NCBI GenBank assembly: GCA_902776645.1
Contig: CACYQT010000004.1
Span: 1-64,000, forward strand
Direction of reading: 5' to 3'
Source: an uncultured bacterium
GTDB lineage: Bacteria > Verrucomicrobiota > Lentisphaeria > Oligosphaerales > Oligosphaeraceae
DNA: 64,000 bases
A program made the translations under genes and the position numbers. Positions 59,401-64,000 of this stretch are shown in pieces; position 1 is the first letter of the stretch, and the number at the start of each line of letters is the position of its first letter. The notes beneath the pieces were generated by a model. It was not told the origin of the DNA. It saw only the letters and a program-made list of their open reading frames with translations, and did not search any database.

Positions 59401-60996
59401 GTCACGCTCGCGCCCGGCGAATACGATCCATGCGCCGTGGCATTGCACGCCGCGACGGAAGACCTCCGAGACGTTCGCGTCATCGTGGCGAAGGAGCCCG
59501 CAAGCGCCTCCGGCGCCGTCATCCCCGCGTCCGCCATCGACCTTAAGTATGTGCAATGCTGGTATCAAGGAGGCACGGCATGGGATGGTGGCATCAACGC
59601 CGCCAACGAATCGGCCAAGCTCGTGCCCGAACTGCTCGTCAACGATCCGAATCTCGTCACGGTGGATTTCACCAACGGCAACCAATATGTCAAGATCGGC
59701 GGCGTGGACGGCGTGACGGCGCGCAATGTCCATGGGCGGAAAACCACCTCCAGTTCGCGATGGGATGGACGCTATCCTGTCAGCGACAACAACGATATCC
59801 GCGACGCGAAGACGTTGCAGCCGTTCAGTCTGAACAAAGGCATGACGCGCGAGCTCTTCATCACCGTCCACGCTCCGGAAAACGCCGCGCCAGACGAATA
59901 TATCGGCCGGCTGGAATTCCGTCTGGACGGTCCGCTGCTCTGCTCCATCCCGTTGAAAATCACGGTCCTGCCATTCCGGCTCGCCACGCCACGACTGGCC
60001 TGCGATCTCGCAAAGCCGTTCACGCCTTCCCTCTATTATGTCAATGGAATGGCGAAGGACTCCAAGCCCGAACTCAATCCGATGCGCCGTTCCGCCGAAC
60101 AGATCACCGCTGAACTGGCCAATCTCAAGGCGCATGGCATCGACAATCCGTTCAACTACCAGCTGCAGACCGCCTCGTTTGATCTGGAGCTCCTCCGCAA
60201 AATGCTGCGGATGCGCAAGGAAGCGGGCCTTTCCAACCGTCCGGCCTACCTCTCCGGTCCGGAATCCAATCTCATGAAAGGATATAACGATTCCGATGAA
60301 TCGATCGCGGACGTTCGGCAGAAAGTGCGCGACATCATGGCGGTCGTCAAAGAGGAATGCGGCCATTCGGACGTGTATTTCTACGGTGTCGACGAAGCGA
60401 GCAAGGAGAAAGTCGCCGCCCAGAAAAAACTATGGGACGCCATCCATGAGGAAGGCGGAAAAGTCTTCACGTCCGACTGCTCCATTCAATGCTTCGGCGC
60501 GGACATCGACGGCAAGATGCTTGACCTGTTGACGTTATGTCGAGACTCATCCCCAAAATTCGCGGCGAAACGCCACGCCACGGGCGGCTTGATTTTCAGC
60601 TACGGCAATCCGCAGGGCGGCGTGGAAAATCCGTTGATCTACCGCCGCAACTACGGCATCCGCCTTTGGAAACACAATTACGACGGATTCGCGACCTATT
60701 GCTACTACGAAGCCTTCGGCCATCCATGGGATGATTTTGACAGTCAGCACTACCGCGACCACAATCTCGTCTATCCGACCGCCGACGGCGTCATCGACAC
60801 GCTTGCATGGGAGGGCTTCCGCGAAGCCGTCGACGACATCCGCTACGCCAGCACGCTCGCGTTGGCCATCAAAAACAATCCGGCCCATCCGCAAACGAAG
60901 GCCGCGCAGGCCTTCCTGGACGCCATGACCGGCGAAGAGCGCGATCTGGACGCCCTCCGCCGCGACATCATCGGCTGGATTCTGAAACTGCAATGA
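56428..60996 (+). CDS. Giant secreted DUF4838 / LamG / GH123-like glycan-degrading protein
   Basis: The 1,522-residue protein has a signal peptide (SALMLMTLSAGAFTV). An N-terminal GH67-N-like sheet (about 18-165) precedes DUF4838 (about 165-500), a GH20-like barrel with WQTRYGATEYEFIWAVRNL and FAEDNYELCQCAKC. A CBM4/9-like sandwich (about 590-770: PDFETLKEQAAAKGIDWVG ... ILFDDAEVYRL), a LamG domain (about 785-945: LSEFSTSLWFRVAK ... IADMRWFDHALSE) and a C-terminal GH123/DUF4091-like domain (about 970-1520: FYGVDEASKEK) follow. It likely digests an amino-sugar or uronic-acid glycan at the surface. GGAG lies 9 nt before the ATG. Confidence 0.8.
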   Translation: MMKPILTSALMLMTLSAGAFTVTEAGKPAAEIVIKADAAEPIATAAKELRHWIKEISGAELPVAKAPSGNIKRHIRLTCDSDVLASFPDVAEKLASNDGYAFKQRGDELFVLGSVPKGVLNGVYQLLFKNTDIIWARPNDEFGTLFTPNPNLVFNVTDFIDTPYFSMRGWQTRYGATEYEFIWAVRNLSSWTSWSPGQRKENDTYGMIKEMFFGHNITGMYITADKYYKSHPEFFPEIKGKRVDFNHAKRRPQLCFTNQEMIECFKKEFEYHVQRVPGCKIYGIFAEDNYELCQCAKCREDIKLANGRVLKYGDPDFQSTRFFQFLTPIAEFAQKRFPDILISTYAYFFTEIPPAIDVPDNVIILTCPIYKNVKFPMATPQNKETFDKLNGWLKKTDKIILYDYFGLTRKFPRPVDVSAAADYKYLHEHGVRLTHSEIMSDNVRRTDPEKDLGIAVWDCNSIYYWTMSQLVWNPYQDIDALRDEYLKRVFGPAAADVKEYLSYTETAWRASSQPSTWATDGDVSWAKVAELGFVPKCRAALQRARGRKLSEKSRKMLERLALTFDDNDTFRLDEMKAKLLADFRADPTKKQNMVVNPDFETLKEQAAAKGIDWVGSPFEGWSFWKQFEYGTYGCRPGEGTDGSNAAYFEGAAHAFFLQKFNVSPGQAYLFRCKAKTTDSDDSVQLTARWQNEQSAWVCVSDNRDFYVENLVPGKWFQYEGVVIVPKGAAQMVLHLGSRRNKGRILFDDAEVYRLDATEYRVPLNGIRTYDNANNWFATHEDSFPMKGAAVDNLSEFSTSLWFRVAKMPVRDMAKHRDVASLYSRGWSQELRLTPEGKLLNHYCMTDRETYFPGAPRVFCNHWMHVVTTFSVEKQQVVTYVDGIMQGEYKGKLTPVRNQARGCRLIIGQSPDHWNPFDGDIADMRWFDHALSETEVKALFAKPLPEIAKQLENEEVFQDLLKIYPVAAPLGDGMILPNQQFDKKTATAKELHVTLAPGEYDPCAVALHAATEDLRDVRVIVAKEPASASGAVIPASAIDLKYVQCWYQGGTAWDGGINAANESAKLVPELLVNDPNLVTVDFTNGNQYVKIGGVDGVTARNVHGRKTTSSSRWDGRYPVSDNNDIRDAKTLQPFSLNKGMTRELFITVHAPENAAPDEYIGRLEFRLDGPLLCSIPLKITVLPFRLATPRLACDLAKPFTPSLYYVNGMAKDSKPELNPMRRSAEQITAELANLKAHGIDNPFNYQLQTASFDLELLRKMLRMRKEAGLSNRPAYLSGPESNLMKGYNDSDESIADVRQKVRDIMAVVKEECGHSDVYFYGVDEASKEKVAAQKKLWDAIHEEGGKVFTSDCSIQCFGADIDGKMLDLLTLCRDSSPKFAAKRHATGGLIFSYGNPQGGVENPLIYRRNYGIRLWKHNYDGFATYCYYEAFGHPWDDFDSQHYRDHNLVYPTADGVIDTLAWEGFREAVDDIRYASTLALAIKNNPAHPQTKAAQAFLDAMTGEERDLDALRRDIIGWILKLQ

Positions 60997-61002
60997 CGAA
61001 TG

Positions 61003-61075
61003 TAACGACGGCGTCCCGCCGTTGGAAACACATTCCATCCGTCGCTTCCGTCGCTTCCGTCGCTTTCGTCGCATT
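61003..61075. repeat. REP-like palindrome followed by 9-bp tandem array
   Basis: Just after the DUF4838 stop: AACGACGGCGTCCCGCCGTTGG hairpin (61008-61026), then TCCGTCGCT repeated three to four times (61038-61074, last with TTTCGTCGCA). Thus both dispersed repeat types occur together here. Confidence 0.75.
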
Positions 61076-61116
61076 CCAATCCATTTGCATGCAAACACCG
61101 TCAGCTTTAGCCCCAC

Positions 61117-61890
61117 ATGAACATGACAAACGACATCATCTTGCGAATAGCCATGGAGCAGTCCGCCATTGACGCGAACTGCCGTCCGGAGGATTTCCTG
61201 CGCGACGAAAGCGTCATCGCGATTTCCCAACCAAATCCGGCCGCGCGAAAATATCTGAAGCTTCCGCATGCCTGCAATCTGATTTCATACGGCGGCAACG
61301 TCGTCGCGACCATCAGCGAAGAATACCGCGAAATCGTTTCGTCGTATATCAGCAAGTATCCGGCCATGCGTTGTTTCGAGACGCCGAATCTGCATGTCTT
61401 GAACGACGCGTTTCAGCGGCACGGCTTCCGCGCATGTTTCATGGCGGAATATTTCCTGCCGGACATGCGGTTGCTGAAAGCGCTGCCGTGCGACTACGAA
61501 GAGCGGATTCTGACGGCGGCGGATTTCGGAAACTTGTATACAAAGGAATGGAGCAGCGCCCTTTGCGACGATCGCAAGGAGCTTGATGTTTTGGGCGTCG
61601 GCGCATATGACGCAGGCAGGCTCATCGGCCTTGCCGCCTGTTCGGCCGACTGCGACACGATGTGGCAGATCGGCATCGATGTTCTTCCGGAATACCGCCG
61701 GAAAGGAATCGCGTCCGCCCTGACCAGCCGTCTGGCGGTGGAAATCATTGAACGGGAAAAGGTTCCGTTCTACTGCTGCGCATGGTCCAACATCGCCTCG
61801 GCCAGAAACGCCATCCGTAGCGGCTTCCGTCCCGCGTGGGTGGAAATGACCGTCAAATCAGCGGAAATCGTCAACGGCATGAACAAATGA
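61117..61890 (+). CDS. GNAT-family N-acetyltransferase
   Basis: A 257-residue protein with a C-terminal GNAT fold (about 145-250). WQIGIDVLPEYRRKGIASALTS carries the acetyl-CoA-binding (Q/R)xxGxA loop, preceded by LIGLAACSADCD and followed by FYCCAWSNIASARNAIRSGFRPAW (motif B). The N-terminal ~120 residues form a partner half-domain, as in two-lobed GNATs. The substrate amine is unknown. The start could be 61117 or the ATG two codons later. It lies 120 bp after the giant DUF4838 gene and ends at a bidirectional terminator. Confidence 0.85.
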   Translation: MNMTNDIILRIAMEQSAIDANCRPEDFLRDESVIAISQPNPAARKYLKLPHACNLISYGGNVVATISEEYREIVSSYISKYPAMRCFETPNLHVLNDAFQRHGFRACFMAEYFLPDMRLLKALPCDYEERILTAADFGNLYTKEWSSALCDDRKELDVLGVGAYDAGRLIGLAACSADCDTMWQIGIDVLPEYRRKGIASALTSRLAVEIIEREKVPFYCCAWSNIASARNAIRSGFRPAWVEMTVKSAEIVNGMNK

Positions 61891-61909
61891 TCCGTTTACG
61901 AAAATCAAA

Positions 61910-61944
61910 AAGGGCATAAGGTTTTGATTTACCTTATGCCCTTG
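61910..61944. terminator. Bidirectional terminator
   Basis: AAGGGCATAAGG (61910-61921) pairs with CCTTATGCCCTT (61932-61943); A-rich and T-rich flanks suit both convergent genes. Confidence 0.8.
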
Positions 61945-61972
61945 AATTCATGAGATTATCAAATCTCTTGTC

Positions 61973-63595
61973 TCATTGAATCCCGTCATATTTTGACAGC
62001 AGTTTCAGCGCATGGGCGGCTGCATACATGCAGTTGATCCAGTCGGCGTCCGGGCCAGTCTTCCAGTTGCACCACGTTGGAATGCGTCCATTGGCCATCT
62101 GGATGCGCGTCAGCGAATCGCCCAACGCGCGCGCCTTCGCCAAATCCAGCGGATTCTTCTCAAAATCGTACATCAGCAGATAGAAGCGGATCATCTTCGC
62201 GATGGAGGCGTCGACGTTCTTGTAGCAACTGTACTGCTCCATCGCCGAAGGTGCCAGCATCCAGTTGTTCTTCCGCCAGACGACAAACTGGTCTTCCGCA
62301 AAACGCAACGATTCACGTGCCTGCGCAATGAATTCCGGCGGTATGACACGCCCTTCCCGCTTCCAGATCTCGGTTATGAACAAGAAGCTGTCCGCCGCAG
62401 GATGCTTCGAGAGGTTCCTGTACGGCGCCACCTGCGCATTGACATCTTCAAACTGCCCTTCCCAGTCAAGCGTCTTGATGCGTTTTTTGACGATGTCCAT
62501 GCCGCGTTCCGCCGCTTCACGGAAATCGTCACGTCCCGTCGCCAAGCCTAAGTTGTTCAGGAATGGCACGATATCGACTGGCTCACAGGCGTTGTCCGCT
62601 ACGACTGATCCATCTTCAATCTTATAGACGAGCGCCCATGTGCCGTCCTCCCGCTGGAGTCGCAAATACTGTTCGCCGATCTTCACCGCGTAATCCAAAT
62701 AGGCCTTATTCTTCGTCTCTTTGTATAAACGAATCATCGCATTGCCGGTTTTCACCGGATAAATCATCATGATCGTTCCGAGTTTGGGCACAGCCGCCAA
62801 ATTCTTGCCGGCCTCCGTTGTCGGCATAAGATACGTCCGTGGAAGATATTCCAGCGGCTGTCCGGCAGGAATCGCCGTCCGGATCATGAAATTCGCGCTC
62901 TGCGTCGCGATTTCAATGGCTTCCGCTTTCACAGCAGGTTCCAACTCAGCATGTTCGAGTAAACCTTCAATAATGGCGGAATGCATTTTGCTTGGATAAC
63001 AGTAACGCGTATAGTTCGGGCTCGGTTCGCCTTTCTTCAGATGCTGGATGGCTTCGAACGTCAAAAGATAATGATAGGTGTCCTTCGCGGCTTCCAGATA
63101 TGATTTCGCCTTCGGGGGGTAGCGGTTGTCAAACGGCGGCATGCGGTAGAATTTGCGTTCGCCGCTGACGCCCAGTTCTTTTCCATCCGCATCGATTCCA
63201 ACGGCTTTCACGGTCGTGTCGCCTTCGCGCACGGCGCCCCAGACAGGCGTCAAAGCCGCGTATGGCGAATCCGCGACGAATTCCAGCAACGCGCCGTCCG
63301 CGCCTTTGACCGTGAAGCGGTATTTCACGGCGCCTTCCACGGGCTTGAATTCGAAATACGGCGCGTAGGTGAACTGCCTCGCGTAACCGTTCCAGAAGAC
63401 CTGCCCGTATTCAAAACTGCGCCGCACAGGCAGCAGCGTATCCGCAAACGACTGGACCGCAAGCTTGTCCGAAACCGCTTCCGGACTGTACTGCCCCGTT
63501 TTCACGATTTCGACTGGCTTGCCGTCAATCTGCAGAATTTCACCGCCCAAGACTACCGACACCGACACTGCCAGAATAAAACCTACGATTTTCAT
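61973..63595 (-). CDS. Secreted alpha/alpha-barrel protein, lyase or epimerase-like
   Basis: The 540-residue protein has a signal peptide (VGFILAVSVSVVLGGE). An N-terminal beta domain (about 20-150, FEFKPVEGAVKYRFTVKG) precedes helices that look like an (alpha/alpha)6 barrel of pectate-lyase or N-acylglucosamine-epimerase-like type: MHSAIIEGLLEH, KTGNAMIRLYKETKNKAYLDYAVKIGEQYLRLQREDGTW and MANGRIPTWCNWKTGPDADWINC. It likely acts on a uronic-acid polysaccharide. GGGAGA precedes the ATG, 39 nt after purA. I cannot give the exact family. Confidence 0.65.
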   Translation of the reverse strand: MKIVGFILAVSVSVVLGGEILQIDGKPVEIVKTGQYSPEAVSDKLAVQSFADTLLPVRRSFEYGQVFWNGYARQFTYAPYFEFKPVEGAVKYRFTVKGADGALLEFVADSPYAALTPVWGAVREGDTTVKAVGIDADGKELGVSGERKFYRMPPFDNRYPPKAKSYLEAAKDTYHYLLTFEAIQHLKKGEPSPNYTRYCYPSKMHSAIIEGLLEHAELEPAVKAEAIEIATQSANFMIRTAIPAGQPLEYLPRTYLMPTTEAGKNLAAVPKLGTIMMIYPVKTGNAMIRLYKETKNKAYLDYAVKIGEQYLRLQREDGTWALVYKIEDGSVVADNACEPVDIVPFLNNLGLATGRDDFREAAERGMDIVKKRIKTLDWEGQFEDVNAQVAPYRNLSKHPAADSFLFITEIWKREGRVIPPEFIAQARESLRFAEDQFVVWRKNNWMLAPSAMEQYSCYKNVDASIAKMIRFYLLMYDFEKNPLDLAKARALGDSLTRIQMANGRIPTWCNWKTGPDADWINCMYAAAHALKLLSKYDGIQ

Positions 63596-63633
63596 AAATC
63601 TCCCAATGGCTTTTATATAAATGTCTTACGTTT

Positions 63634-64000
63634 TCAGAACATCGGTTCCAGAACGATCGTCTGGTCGCGGTCCGGTCCGACGGACACGATGCCGATGCGC
63701 GTCTTCGCGAGTTCGCCGATGCGCTCCACATAGCGGCGGCAGTTCGGCGGCAGCTTGTCATATTCACGGATGCCGCTCGTGTTCGTATTCCAGCCGGGCA
63801 GCGTCTCATAGACGGGTTCGACTTCGCCCAAAACCTTCAGGCTGGCGGGGAACTCGTTCAGCAGCTTGCCGTTGTGACGGTAGCCCGTGCAGATTTTGAT
63901 TTCAGGGAACGTGTCCAGAATGTCCAGCCGCGTCAACGCGATGCAGTCCAGGCCGTTGATCTGCGCGGCGTATTTGACGACGCACATGTCCAGCCAGCCC
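63634..64000 (-). CDS. purA: Adenylosuccinate synthetase, C-terminal part (5' end beyond window)
   Basis: The 122 residues seen (ending at 63634) read GWLDMCVVKYAAQINGLDCIALTRLDILD, TGYRHNGK, LPGWNTNTSGIREYDKLPPNC and GIVSVGPDRDQTI, all standard for the C-terminal domain of PurA: the IMP/aspartate pocket and the GPDR(D/E)xTI ending. It converts IMP, GTP and aspartate to adenylosuccinate. The upstream GTP-binding domain is outside. The downstream secreted gene begins 38 nt later. Confidence 0.96.
   Translation of the reverse strand, partial: GWLDMCVVKYAAQINGLDCIALTRLDILDTFPEIKICTGYRHNGKLLNEFPASLKVLGEVEPVYETLPGWNTNTSGIREYDKLPPNCRRYVERIGELAKTRIGIVSVGPDRDQTIVLEPMF

Overview
The window looks like chromosomal DNA from a saccharolytic bacterium of the PVC superphylum, most likely a Lentisphaerota (Victivallales-like) gut lineage. 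This is inferred from gene content, not from a marker gene. The content includes many secreted carbohydrate-active proteins (heparinase II/III, a DUF4838 giant, BNR sialidase-like, SGNH esterases, tandem alpha/beta hydrolase), a DUF6785/DUF6784 membrane protein, FTLIE-type pseudopilins, a cysteate-synthase-like enzyme and Gfo/Idh/MocA and DegT enzymes. There is no rRNA. Core genes are GC-rich, and three visibly AT-richer patches (about 25.8-27.3, 31.6-33.7 and 48.7-52.2 kb) carry defence or mobile genes.

Layout. 0-1.4 kb: envelope glycosyltransferases (GT2, DUF2304, GT2). 1.6-3.5 kb: a His/Pro-rich lipoprotein and a TolC/OprM-type efflux lipoprotein broken by one missing base. 3.5-13.5 kb (minus): heparinase-like lyase with a downstream unknown gene, sugar isomerase, hexose-6-phosphate mutarotase, a two-domain esterase, ThrH-like phosphatase and a VWA protein. 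13.7-18.9 kb: murJ, a PfkB/RfaE-type kinase, an orphan antitoxin-like ORF, and aroA-aroC. 19-31.5 kb: hydrolases, a DegT enzyme diverging from an AraC regulator, a sialidase-like protein, a lipoprotein glycosidase-like protein, SGNH esterases, a YhcG nuclease, dapF and a tyrosine-phosphatase lipoprotein. 32.2-33.7 kb: a HigB toxin with a HigA antitoxin fused to an ImmA-type HEXXH peptidase. 33.9-41.9 kb: tRNA-Glu, an orphan (frameshifted) ABC sugar-binding lipoprotein, a three-gene putative exopolysaccharide operon and cysteate synthase. 42-44.7 kb: type II secretion genes gspH, gspG and gspF with a DUF6941 protein. 44.9-48.7 kb: DUF6785 membrane protein, tRNA-Arg and an oxidoreductase. 48.7-56.4 kb: accessory island. 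56.4-64 kb: a 1,522-residue DUF4838 protein, a GNAT acetyltransferase, a secreted alpha/alpha-barrel protein and the end of purA.

The accessory island is the most unusual part. A gapless 130-bp leader (about 94% identical) occurs at 48937-49066 and again at 56309-56438, where it feeds the DUF4838 gene. Between the copies lie a roughly 1-kb IS200/RAYT-like element (Y1 transposase between ~143-bp inverted arms built of hairpin units), a repeat-rich gene fragment and a complete type I restriction-modification operon (hsdR-hsdM-hsdS). The right flank of the Y1 element carries a ~154-bp AT-rich repeat whose second, inverted copy lies 18 kb away, just upstream of the HigBA module.

The window also carries several dispersed short-repeat families: UUCG-type hairpins followed by AGCTAAAAGC/TTAAAGC repeats directly after stop codons, 9-10-bp tandem arrays on or beside gene 3' ends, and CGACGGCG...CGCCGTCG palindromes. 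Two genes (the TolC-like gene and the ABC-binding lipoprotein) each need exactly one inserted base to become full-length lipoproteins.
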